14,287 nt of DNA from a candidate division WOR-1 bacterium RIFOXYB2_FULL_48_7 (lineage in GTDB: Bacteria; Margulisbacteria; WOR-1; O2-12-FULL-45-9; XYB2-FULL-48-7): positions 1 to 14,287 of the forward strand of contig MEUF01000018.1 of the NCBI GenBank assembly GCA_001771615.1. The letters run 5' to 3'. Below are positions 1-6,258 of this stretch, piece after piece. How positions within the stretch are numbered: the stretch's first letter is position 1; every line of letters begins with the position of its first letter. The position numbers and the translations under genes are program-made. A model generated the notes under the pieces. It saw only the letters and a list, made by a program, of their open reading frames with translations, was not told the DNA's origin and searched no databases.

Positions 1-70
1 AAGGAAAAAGGTCCTTTCCCGCACTGATGAACGCAGGGTCCAGGACATGATTCCAGGAGGAGCACGCTAA
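1..70 (+). CDS. rpmI: 50S ribosomal protein L35, C-terminal fragment
   Basis: Only the last 22 codons are in the window, read from base 2 to a TAA at 68-70. The translation contains RKKVLSRTDERRVQDM, which fits the basic L35 C-terminus (family pattern: Lys/Arg-rich, then L-S-x-x-D-x-x-R-V). It is followed immediately by rplT, the standard L35-L20 order. L35 is a small structural protein of the large ribosomal subunit. The ending IPGGAR replaces the usual MLPY-type end, apparently because the same bases also carry the rplT ribosome binding site. The stop overlaps the next start by one base (TAATG), so L35 and L20 are probably translationally coupled. The assignment rests on the short homology plus the neighbour. 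Confidence 0.85.
   Translation, partial: RKKVLSRTDERRVQDMIPGGAR
55..60 (+). promoter_or_regulatory. Shine-Dalgarno site of rplT inside rpmI
   Basis: AGGAGG lies 9 nt before the rplT ATG at 70. It is within the last codons of rpmI, where it encodes part of Pro-Gly-Gly. It is a strong consensus ribosome binding site and fixes the rplT start. Confidence 0.85.
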
Positions 71-414
71 TGGTTAGAGTTAAACGTGGTTTTGTTGCCC
101 GCCGGCGCCGGGCCAAAGTTCGCGCCAAGGCAAAAGGCTTCAGGATTACCCTAAGGACCCAATTTAGGCGGGCCAAAGAAGCGGTCATGAAGGCCATGAC
201 CCATGCCACCCGCCACCGCAAAAACAAAAAACGGGAAATGCGCGCACTCTGGATCATCCGGATCAATGCCGCAGTCAAGGCGGCGGGGCTCTCTTACAGC
301 AAATTTATCAATGGCTTGAAAAAAGCCAACATCAAGCTCGACCGCAAAATTTTGGCCGACCTGGCAGTCCACGACCAGGCCGCCTTTGCCAAGATTATCG
401 AAGCCATCAAGTAA
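70..414 (+). CDS. rplT: 50S ribosomal protein L20
   Basis: This 114-residue protein is the usual L20 length. It begins MVRVKRGFVARRRRAK, followed by KAKGFR, an Arg/Lys-rich N-terminal arm that threads into 23S rRNA. The globular C-terminal half contains RALWIIRINAAVKAAGLSYS, the L20 signature region, then IKLDRKILADLA. L20 is needed early in 50S assembly and in many bacteria also represses its own operon. No L20-binding pseudoknot can be judged here because upstream sequence is missing. The start is fixed by the AGGAGG at 55-60 and by the TAATG junction with rpmI. A DUF151 gene begins one base after its stop codon, probably in the same transcript. Confidence 0.97.
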   Translation: MVRVKRGFVARRRRAKVRAKAKGFRITLRTQFRRAKEAVMKAMTHATRHRKNKKREMRALWIIRINAAVKAAGLSYSKFINGLKKANIKLDRKILADLAVHDQAAFAKIIEAIK

Positions 415-415
415 G

Positions 416-907
416 ATGATAGAGATGGTCATCGGGGGGCTGGGTTTTGACCCCCGCAATATGTCCCCCATAGTTTTGCTGCGAGATGCCGAGGAAATCA
501 ATTTTCTCCCTATCTGGATCGGCGTATTTGAAGCCGCCGCTATTGCCATGGAGCTGCAGGGAGCCAAGCCCCCCCGCCCCATGACCCATGATCTGCTAAA
601 AAGTTCGATCGAGACCCTGGGCGGCTCAATTAGCCGCGTTGTGGTCAATGACGTCAAAGACGGCACCTTCTTTTCTTTTGTTGAGATCAAAAATGCCGAG
701 GGTAAAACGATCAATCTCGATGCCCGGCCGTCTGATGCCATCGCCCTGGCGGTGCGCAGCAATGTCCCGATATTTGTGGCCGAAGTTGTCATGATGCAAT
801 CACGGCTGGTTAATTCAGAAAAAGATGCCGAAGAGACCAAGAAGTTTAAAGATTTTATCAACAACCTAAAGCCGGAAGATTTTACCAAGTATTATAAGCA
901 GGATTAA
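416..907 (+). CDS. DUF151 / bifunctional nuclease family protein
   Basis: I chose the ATG at 416, giving 163 residues (MIEMVIGGLGFDP...). An upstream in-frame TTG at 386 would run into rplT, and family members begin with this short beta strand. Recognisable DUF151 features are the N-terminal G-L-x-x-D-P, the stretch LPIWIGVFEAAAIAMEL, the block PRPMTHDLL, and the near-invariant DARPSDAIALAVR segment around residues 103-115. Members have been reported to have DNase/RNase activity (bifunctional nuclease in plants), but the role in bacteria is poorly defined. The C-terminal tail is charged and helical (EKDAEETKKFKDFINNL). The gene starts one base after the rplT stop, so it is probably co-transcribed with rpmI-rplT. 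Its own Shine-Dalgarno is weak, which suggests coupling. Its stop overlaps the stop of the convergent TPR gene in TTAA. Confidence 0.9.
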   Translation: MIEMVIGGLGFDPRNMSPIVLLRDAEEINFLPIWIGVFEAAAIAMELQGAKPPRPMTHDLLKSSIETLGGSISRVVVNDVKDGTFFSFVEIKNAEGKTINLDARPSDAIALAVRSNVPIFVAEVVMMQSRLVNSEKDAEETKKFKDFINNLKPEDFTKYYKQD

Positions 908-3420
908 GACCGGGGAATAATTCTGACTAAAAAGCTCCGTCCTTCAATTTGATCTTTATATTCGGCCAGCGGTTTTGGCCAAACAATCCGTCCTTTGACC
1001 ACCTTTGTCAAATAGGCCTGGTTGTTTATGTTTAATTCAATTTTGGTCCCATCCGGCAGATAACGGACAATTGGTGAAACTAAGGCCCCCTTTTTGCCAA
1101 CCACAGAGAAAAGCCGCCCATCGGCCAAATAGCTTTCTGCCAGTTTTAATAGAGTCTCTGTCTCTCCCTGACAATCCAGACATTGGATAATAAGTGTCTC
1201 AATTTCCATTGATAATTCGGGAGACAGCCCATGTTCTGCCATTTTGAGCGCCTCAAAGAAATATTGATGAGCTGCCCGAAACTCCTGCTGGCAAAAAGCC
1301 ACCCGACCCAATAAATAATTGGCCTGCGCCCTAAGCACGGCATTGTCCGAATCTAAGGGAATTTCAAACAATAATTGCTCCACTTTGATCCTGATCCACT
1401 CAGCCGAATCAGAATTAAGCATCCCTGCCTGGTCCGCAGAGACAAAAAGATTGGATAATAATTGCAGTTTAAAGACATACTCGTCCTCCCCCGCCGTAAC
1501 CAGATGCTCCCCAACCATCGCCAGGCTTTTTTCCAGCTCATGAGCCAGAAGCAATCGGCTTAAAGTTGCAGCCAACCCAAGGTTTTCCGGGTTCGTTTCC
1601 AGGGGGGCGCCATCGTCCGCCCAGGTGGGGTCGATTGAGGTTACGACCAAGCCCTGCGAGGTTATGGCCGCCAAAGTGATAAATGTGTGGCTTTTGCCAT
1701 AATCAGATATAGCGACAATATTGGCCAGGCTGCCATTATGTGCTTTTAGTTCTTTAAACATGGCCAAAAATATCATCGTATAATTTCGGCAAACAGCTTT
1801 ATCAAAATCGCCCCGGGCAATTTTTTCCTCAATCGGCGTACAATTTTCATCCGCCAGCGGGGACTCCTGGTATTCCTTAACCGTTTCCAGGGTAAAATCA
1901 ACCAATAAATTAATCGCCTGGACACTATCTACCAACCTGGCATCAAGCCCTCTGGCCTGGGCAAATTTTTCAAGTAAACCAAATAATTTGGCCCGGTCTT
2001 TGACCGGATATTTAAGTTCGTACTGGTCTGGCTGCCTCAACAGCTCTTCCGCCTGCAATACGGGCAAAGAAGGGAAAACCGCCTGGCTGGTCCCCGGGAA
2101 ACAGTCGGGAGAGCGATAGACGACCGCCAATTCTCCATATGGCTGCGGGCTCCGGGTCACGGCTGACATATGGATTACCGCTAACAATTGCCAGCGCTCA
2201 ATTAACTGGCGAAACGCCCTGGCTTCGGCTGGCAGGTTAGTTTTTATTTGTTGCAGATACTCGGTAATATTCTGGTCAATATCCGATTGTCTAAAAATTC
2301 CATCTTCCAGCAAGATCAATACATTAGGGATGGTTGGAAAAGCTGCAACCTGGTCTTGAATAAGCCGGCCGGCTTGTGCCATATATTCGTCCGCCTCGGC
2401 CATTTTTGCCGTGCTAAGTTCTGGGTTTCGCCTAGCTTCTGGAGAGACGCTTTCGCTAATAGCGATTGATGCTCTGATCCCATACGCTTCGAGATAAAAA
2501 CCCTCCTGCACGGCAATCTCCGCCAGTTCTTTTAGTTTGCCCAGCTTCTGCCCGGTTTGATATGTCTTCATTAAATAAACAACCGCCGCTCTTTTTGTTT
2601 CCTGATCTCCATTTTTTAACACAAAGGAAAAAAGCTGTTCAGCGTAATCATATTGGCATTCTTCATACTTAATGCAGGCATATTCGAACATCAGCTCCGG
2701 CGTTTCTTGGAAAGGGAGCAGGCGCAGGCGCAACAATCCGTCGCGGGCTGCGGCAGCTTCTATCGCTTGCTTTGCTTCAGCCATTTGCTCTTTATTGTTT
2801 GTCTGCCTGGCTGTGTTGTAGAGTAAAAACCAGCCTTCTAAACAATCGGGAATGGCCCTGACAATCTCTATGGCTATCCCTTCCGCCGCCTGAAACATCA
2901 TTAAACCATAATAGGTCTGTGCCAGGCCCAGCATAACCATCGGACGTTGCGAGTCCGGGAGGGGCTCTTTTAACAATCCTTTATATTCGGCAATAGCCTT
3001 GTCATATAAGCCAAATTGGGCTAAACAGGCGGCCTTTAACAATCGCTCATCTATGGTAGAGGCAGACAAGGCTTCTAGGTACGCCAGTGAGTGAGCAAAA
3101 ACAAATCTGGCTAGTTCATATTGATATTGTTGCAGGGCAAGTTGCCCCAACATATAAAGATGGGGAATACCTTTTTCCTTGACTAAAACGTCGATTAAGG
3201 CGACAACCTGATCATCATTCCCATCTTTGATTCTGCCAATAAGCTTTTCATAATCCGCCTGCACTTTTGACCGGTCAGTAAGGACCGCTGGCCCGGCAGC
3301 CACTGTTTCGCGCGCAACGGGCAGGTCAGATTGTTTGACTTTTTCTTTTGGCTTTGGGGGAGCCGCTTCTTGGGGCCCTACACATAAGCGCCTGGTAATT
3401 AAGGCAATCGAAGCATCCAT
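904..3420 (-). CDS. TPR protein with transglutaminase-like Cys-His-Asp core
   Basis: The protein has 838 residues and is not a named family to me. The N-terminal half is helical with repeated TPR-like pairs, for example the A-L-x-Q-x-x-Y-x-x-A pattern near residues 92-105 and the YDKAIAEYKGLL unit. A further TPR stretch lies near residues 690-740. Between them, residues about 540-600 resemble the core of the transglutaminase/cysteine-protease superfamily: Cys544 in AVCRNYT, His578 in SHTFITL and Asp597 in IDPTW, with spacings typical of that triad. Such domains cleave or cross-link peptides, or are inactive scaffolds. No clear signal peptide is visible, so its location is unknown. The ATG at 3420 is the first possible start after the upstream gene's stop in the same frame. 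It has no Shine-Dalgarno, but GATAAT lies 7 nt upstream. The gene is last in the long minus-strand run. Confidence 0.75.
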   Translation of the reverse strand: MDASIALITRRLCVGPQEAAPPKPKEKVKQSDLPVARETVAAGPAVLTDRSKVQADYEKLIGRIKDGNDDQVVALIDVLVKEKGIPHLYMLGQLALQQYQYELARFVFAHSLAYLEALSASTIDERLLKAACLAQFGLYDKAIAEYKGLLKEPLPDSQRPMVMLGLAQTYYGLMMFQAAEGIAIEIVRAIPDCLEGWFLLYNTARQTNNKEQMAEAKQAIEAAAARDGLLRLRLLPFQETPELMFEYACIKYEECQYDYAEQLFSFVLKNGDQETKRAAVVYLMKTYQTGQKLGKLKELAEIAVQEGFYLEAYGIRASIAISESVSPEARRNPELSTAKMAEADEYMAQAGRLIQDQVAAFPTIPNVLILLEDGIFRQSDIDQNITEYLQQIKTNLPAEARAFRQLIERWQLLAVIHMSAVTRSPQPYGELAVVYRSPDCFPGTSQAVFPSLPVLQAEELLRQPDQYELKYPVKDRAKLFGLLEKFAQARGLDARLVDSVQAINLLVDFTLETVKEYQESPLADENCTPIEEKIARGDFDKAVCRNYTMIFLAMFKELKAHNGSLANIVAISDYGKSHTFITLAAITSQGLVVTSIDPTWADDGAPLETNPENLGLAATLSRLLLAHELEKSLAMVGEHLVTAGEDEYVFKLQLLSNLFVSADQAGMLNSDSAEWIRIKVEQLLFEIPLDSDNAVLRAQANYLLGRVAFCQQEFRAAHQYFFEALKMAEHGLSPELSMEIETLIIQCLDCQGETETLLKLAESYLADGRLFSVVGKKGALVSPIVRYLPDGTKIELNINNQAYLTKVVKGRIVWPKPLAEYKDQIEGRSFLVRIIPRS

Positions 3421-3427
3421 ATGTCTT

Positions 3428-3433
3428 ATTATC
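3428..3433 (-). promoter_or_regulatory. Possible -10 element of the TPR gene (leaderless)
   Basis: Read on the minus strand this is GATAAT, a 5/6 match to the -10 consensus, ending 7 nt before the ATG at 3420. I see no good -35 hexamer at 16-18 nt. If used, transcription would start at or beside the start codon. The evidence is the -10 match, the absence of a Shine-Dalgarno, and similar spacing at other starts in the window. Confidence 0.35.
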
Positions 3434-3465
3434 GTGATAAAAAGGGGAAAACTTGTACCTAGGAA

Positions 3466-3822
3466 TTACGATCGCGAGATTAAAATAACCCCGGCCACAA
3501 TGACAAAAATACCCGCCCAGCGGACCAAGGTGACACTCTCTTTAAAGAAAAACATCGATAAAAGCGCCACCAGGACATAGGCAAAACTGACCATGGGATA
3601 GACCAGGCTTAATGGGAGCCGGGAAAGCACCACCAGCCAAAAAAGCGAAGAGAGGCCAAAGCAGACAAACCCAAGAAAAACCCATGGATTAAGTATCATA
3701 GGAATTATTTTAAACAAAAGCTGGCTGGCCGGAAAGGTCCCAAAAATCATCATCCCTTTTTTCATCAAAAGCTGGCCGGCGACTGCCAAAGAAACTGAAA
3801 TAACCAATAAAACATAATTCAT
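3466..3822 (-). CDS. Small EamA/SMR-type four-helix membrane transporter
   Basis: This 118-residue protein has four predicted transmembrane helices: about residues 2-20, 33-56, 60-85 and 96-115. It belongs to the drug/metabolite transporter superfamily. It carries the G-Q-x-L-M-K-K-G motif after helix 1, and LPLSLVYPMVSFAYV resembles the LPLS-x-AYP-x-LS block of ArnE/ArnF-type proteins. The glutamate of helix 1 that is essential in EmrE-type multidrug pumps is not present; the aligned position looks like alanine. A lipid-linked sugar flippase subunit or EamA half-transporter is therefore more likely than a drug exporter. Small members usually work as dimers. The start is an ATG at 3822 with a GGAG about 12 nt upstream that overlaps the stop of the pilin-like gene. 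It sits between the minor pilin cluster and the TPR gene; a functional link is not shown. Confidence 0.8.
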   Translation of the reverse strand: MNYVLLVISVSLAVAGQLLMKKGMMIFGTFPASQLLFKIIPMILNPWVFLGFVCFGLSSLFWLVVLSRLPLSLVYPMVSFAYVLVALLSMFFFKESVTLVRWAGIFVIVAGVILISRS

Positions 3823-3837
3823 ATTATTAACTGTCTC

Positions 3838-4272
3838 CTAAATCTCTCTCCACTCTATCACCTTTTGGCTGATTGGGTCAAATTGAACTTTGATAATTAC
3901 CATCGCCTCCCCCTGCCTGCCTATGCCGTATAAACAACTCTTTCCCAGCTCCCTGACAGCCAAACTGCTTTTCGCCTCAAAGAATTGCAGCTTCCCCTTT
4001 AACCAATCCCTGTCATCGCTGGGATAGTGCGCGGGGTCGGTGAACCAGCCGGAATTATGTTTTAGCTGCCAGCGCCCTTCGGCGATGGCCCCTTCTGCCA
4101 GCCAAAAAGCCTTTTCCCGCTCAATCAGCCGGGCGGTTCCCGAGCGGCTGGCAACAATAAGTGCAGCCCCGCCAAAAACCAAAGACAAACAGACGGCTGA
4201 AATAACTATTGTCAATAATAGTGCGGCCCCACCCCGATTATTACTTTTTGCGGATGGCAATTGTTTGTTCAT
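3838..4272 (-). CDS. PilX/GspK-like minor pilin
   Basis: I chose the ATG at 4272 (144 residues) because it places the hydrophobic helix near the N-terminus; an in-frame ATG at 4302 is also possible. The N-terminus has a short basic leader ending in NNRGG, then a hydrophobic stretch (AALLLTIVISAVCLSLVFGG). It continues with A-F-W-L-A-E-G-A, close to the [YF]-x-A-E-A-G motif of PilX and GspK proteins. Like GspK/PilX it lacks the glutamate five residues after the cleavage glycine. GspK is usually about 300 residues, so this is a small version closer to PilX. These proteins are thought to cap the tip of the pseudopilus or pilus in the inner membrane and periplasm. The gene overlaps the preceding GspJ-like gene by 32 nt, which implies coupled translation. 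Confidence 0.75.
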   Translation of the reverse strand: MNKQLPSAKSNNRGGAALLLTIVISAVCLSLVFGGAALIVASRSGTARLIEREKAFWLAEGAIAEGRWQLKHNSGWFTDPAHYPSDDRDWLKGKLQFFEAKSSLAVRELGKSCLYGIGRQGEAMVIIKVQFDPISQKVIEWREI

Positions 4273-4645
4273 AATTATCCACACACATCCTGACATATTC
4301 ATTATTCACCACAAATTCAAGGTGCTTTATCTCCCCCTGATTGGAAAGCGGTTGTCCATCCCGTTTTAGCAGCCCCTTGTCCCAGCAATAGTTAATCTGG
4401 TTATTTTTAATGTGGAACTTCAGGCAATTATGGGCGCTTGTGGCCTCAAAAGAGTGCCCATTACGGATTTCTCTACCCAATCGTTCCATGATAATCAAAA
4501 CTACCTGGGCAGAATTATTGTTTTTGGCGGTTTGGCGATAGAAGCGCCATGTCCTCCCAACCAAAAACAAAAGTAAGCTAATTACCATTAAGGATAACGC
4601 CAAGGACGACAGCAGTTCGACCAAAGTAAAGCCGTTTTTCTTCAT
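4241..4645 (-). CDS. GspJ/PilW-like minor pseudopilin
   Basis: The protein has 134 residues starting MKKNGFTLVELL, a canonical type IV prepilin leader. Prepilin peptidase would cut after Gly5, leaving Phe1 and Glu5 of the mature protein. A single hydrophobic helix follows to about residue 30, then a polar soluble domain. The heptad-like segment FYRQTAKNNNSAQVVLIIMERLGREIR is typical of GspJ/PilW after the helix. The start at 4645 is chosen over a longer 4672 reading because the prepilin leader begins there and it forms an ATGA overlap with the upstream GspI-like stop. The order H-I-J-K in this cluster matches type II secretion minor pseudopilins, which assemble a tip complex. Whether it serves secretion or a pilus cannot be decided from this window. 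Confidence 0.85.
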   Translation of the reverse strand: MKKNGFTLVELLSSLALSLMVISLLLFLVGRTWRFYRQTAKNNNSAQVVLIIMERLGREIRNGHSFEATSAHNCLKFHIKNNQINYCWDKGLLKRDGQPLSNQGEIKHLEFVVNNEYVRMCVDNYEQTIAIRKK

Positions 4646-4950
4646 GGTCCAATCCGCAAGGTCGATAAACAAATGGTTGGCTGGCTTAAGTGCACGCTGA
4701 CCGAGAACAAATCGGGGGCCAAAGCCTTAACGGAAATATGTTTTCCGTTTAATTTTATTAACTCGGCTAATGGCCTGGCCTGCAGGCTTTCCATTTGGCT
4801 TCTTGCCTCCAACAAAGCCATTGTGACCCGCTGGTTATATTGTTGATTTGCCTTCAAGGAGCGGAAAAGCGGCACAATTGTCGCCGCAACTGCCAGCAAT
4901 AAGGCCATGGCAATCATTACTTCAATCAAGGTAACGCCTGATTTATTCAA
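4642..4950 (-). CDS. GspI/PilV-like minor pseudopilin
   Basis: The protein has 102 residues. It begins at a TTG at 4950 with MNKSGVTLIEVMIAMALLLAVAA, a class III prepilin leader (cut after Gly5, Glu5 retained) followed by the hydrophobic helix. The segment QRVTMALLEARSQMESL matches the A-x-x-x-A-x-x-x-M-E helix typical of GspI/PilV. The TTG start is supported by a GGGAGG about 6 nt upstream and by the exact position of the leader. It overlaps the end of the GspH-like gene by 8 nt, and its TGA overlaps the next ATG as ATGA. This is the smallest kind of minor pseudopilin and normally nucleates the tip with J and K. Confidence 0.85.
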   Translation of the reverse strand: MNKSGVTLIEVMIAMALLLAVAATIVPLFRSLKANQQYNQRVTMALLEARSQMESLQARPLAELIKLNGKHISVKALAPDLFSVSVHLSQPTICLSTLRIGP

Positions 4951-5260
4951 TCCTGACCCTCCCGACCGAGGAAAGGATTACCTTTCGAGGCTGGAATTTG
5001 ATCGTGCCACTTTTTCCCGGAATAGCGTGGCCACTGGCAGAAAAAAATAACTCTTTGCCAGCAACAGTCAGGCCGCATGGTTCCCCTTTTGATAGCGCCC
5101 GCGCCTGCCTATTATGGAGTTCAGCTCGCAGTGATTCTGCCTGCAGTTCTGACTGGATTAAAGCCCTGAAGGAATGAAGTGAACTGAAAGCCAAGGAAAT
5201 AAAAAGTACAAATAAGCCAACAACCACCAGCAGCTCAACCAAAGTAAATCCCCTCCGCAT
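4943..5260 (-). CDS. GspH-like minor pseudopilin
   Basis: The protein has 105 residues. It starts MRRGFTLVELLVVVGLFVLF, a strong prepilin signal (cut after Gly4, then FTLVE). The hydrophobic helix is followed by the ESLRAELHNRQARALSKGE segment, which resembles the GspH/FimT pattern of a helix rich in Arg, Ala and Gln before a beta-rich domain (LTVAGKELFFSASG, then KFQPRKVILSSVGRVRI). It is shorter than the usual 150-190 residues. It is the first gene of the minor pilin set and has a G-rich binding site (AGGGGGGAC) about 6 nt before its ATG. A heptamer repeat tract lies between it and panC, so transcription may or may not continue from panC. Confidence 0.82.
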   Translation of the reverse strand: MRRGFTLVELLVVVGLFVLFISLAFSSLHSFRALIQSELQAESLRAELHNRQARALSKGEPCGLTVAGKELFFSASGHAIPGKSGTIKFQPRKVILSSVGRVRIE

Positions 5261-5280
5261 CGTCTGTCCCCCCTGTTAAA

Positions 5281-5315
5281 CAATTATCAACTTACAACGC
5301 TCAACTCACTACTTG
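5281..5315. repeat. Degenerate heptanucleotide repeat tract between panC and gspH-like gene
   Basis: On the plus strand, period-7 units begin CAA at 5281, 5288, 5295 and 5302, and the next unit begins CTA at 5309. Examples are CAACTTA, CAACGCT and CAACTCA. Position 4 is C or T. The last unit runs into the panC stop codon. The period is visible by eye over about five units with mismatches. No hairpin or coding role is seen. Heptamer short tandem repeats are best known from cyanobacterial genomes. Confidence 0.6.
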
Positions 5316-6154
5316 CCCACTATTAGGTTATCAATCAGCCTGGTTTTACCCAGATAAACCGCCAGGGCAATAACCACCCTCCCCCGGATATCAACCACAT
5401 CTTCCAGGGTTTCGGGATCAGCAACGGCTACATAATCAATGCGAACCGATGGTTCAGAGCCGATCAAGGAGCGGATTTTAAAAGTAATCTTACGGGCATC
5501 CCTCTCCCCTCCCTCAATTTCTTCCTTGGCCATCTTCAACGATCGGTAAAGGACCACTGCCGCCTGCCTTTCACGATGATTTAAATATTTATTGCGCGAG
5601 CTTTTAGCCAGTCCGTCGAGTTCGCGGACAGTTGGCATGGTCACTATTTCCACCGGCAGGTTCAGGTCGCTTACCAGGCGGCGGATAATTAATTGCTGCT
5701 GAAAATCTTTTTCCCCAAAAAAAGCAATATCCGGGGCAATAATATTCAATAATTTAGTCACCACCGTGGCCACGCCCCGAAAATGGGTTGGCCGGCTTCG
5801 GCCGCACATCTTTTTCGAAAATTCTTCCACCTCAACGTAAGCCCGAAAACCCGGAGCATACATAGCTTCGGCCTCGGGAACGAATAAAGCATCCACCTGC
5901 AGCTCTTTGAGTAATTTTTTGTCGCGGCGCAGATCGCGGGGGTATTGGCGAAAATCTTCGTTGGGAGCAAATTGGGTCGGATTGACAAATATACTGACCA
6001 CAGCTATATCGGCCCGCCTTTTACACGCTTCGATCAGCGATAGGTGCCCTTCGTGCAACGCCCCCATCGTGGGGACAAGGCCGACTTTTTTACCGTGGTT
6101 TTTAGCCCGCAGCGTATATTGATAAATATCGTTTGGCTGCTTAAATTCGCGCAT
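5309..6154 (-). CDS. panC: Pantothenate synthetase (pantoate-beta-alanine ligase)
   Basis: This 281-residue protein matches the usual PanC length. It joins pantoate and beta-alanine using ATP, the last step of pantothenate (vitamin B5) synthesis for coenzyme A, in the cytosol. The nucleotidyltransferase fold is shown by VPTMGALHEGHLSLI near the N-terminus (HxGH-type ATP motif at HEGH), then SIFVNPTQFAPNEDF, then GEKDFQQ, and by LDGLAKSSRNKYL, the KMSKS-like loop. The substrate region CGRSRPTHFRGVATVV is intact. The start ATG at 6154 overlaps the stop of a small upstream ORF as TAATG, and no strong Shine-Dalgarno is present, so translation probably depends on coupling. panB and panD are not in the window. 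Confidence 0.97.
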   Translation of the reverse strand: MREFKQPNDIYQYTLRAKNHGKKVGLVPTMGALHEGHLSLIEACKRRADIAVVSIFVNPTQFAPNEDFRQYPRDLRRDKKLLKELQVDALFVPEAEAMYAPGFRAYVEVEEFSKKMCGRSRPTHFRGVATVVTKLLNIIAPDIAFFGEKDFQQQLIIRRLVSDLNLPVEIVTMPTVRELDGLAKSSRNKYLNHRERQAAVVLYRSLKMAKEEIEGGERDARKITFKIRSLIGSEPSVRIDYVAVADPETLEDVVDIRGRVVIALAVYLGKTRLIDNLIVGK

Positions 6155-6258
6155 TACTTGATCAACCCGTTTTTGGCCACAAACCAGAGCAACCCGGCCA
6201 AGGCCACAGCTAACAATTTTAAGGCCAGATTTCTGGCCAACAAGTCCTTAAGCATCAT
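6154..6258 (-). CDS. Uncatalogued 34-residue single-helix membrane ORF between topA and panC
   Basis: Translation gives MMLKDLLARNLALKLLAVAL, then AGLLWFVAKNGLIK and stop. It has a short basic start, then one hydrophobic helix ending in LLWFVAKNG. The pattern K-x-L-x-x-N-x-x-L-K-x-L-A-x-x-L-A-x-L-L-W resembles the N-terminal membrane anchor of YbbR/CdaR-family proteins, but no soluble YbbR domain follows. The first ATG lies inside the end of topA (11-nt overlap; a second ATG is at 6255). The stop TAA shares its A with the panC ATG (TAATG). It therefore bridges the two genes exactly with no spare bases, which supports real translation or at least ribosome hand-over to panC. An AAGGG run lies just upstream. 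It may be a real small membrane protein, a decayed YbbR gene or a coupling leader. Confidence 0.5.
   Translation of the reverse strand: MMLKDLLARNLALKLLAVALAGLLWFVAKNGLIK

Noticed and set aside
386..415. Upstream TTG start for the DUF151 gene
   Set aside because: It would overlap rplT by 29 nt and add residues unlike the family's N-terminus; the ATG at 416 fits better.
151..888. Long minus-strand open frame (245 residues) opposite rplT and the DUF151 gene
   Set aside because: It is the shadow of two well-conserved plus-strand genes, has no family resemblance and no binding site.
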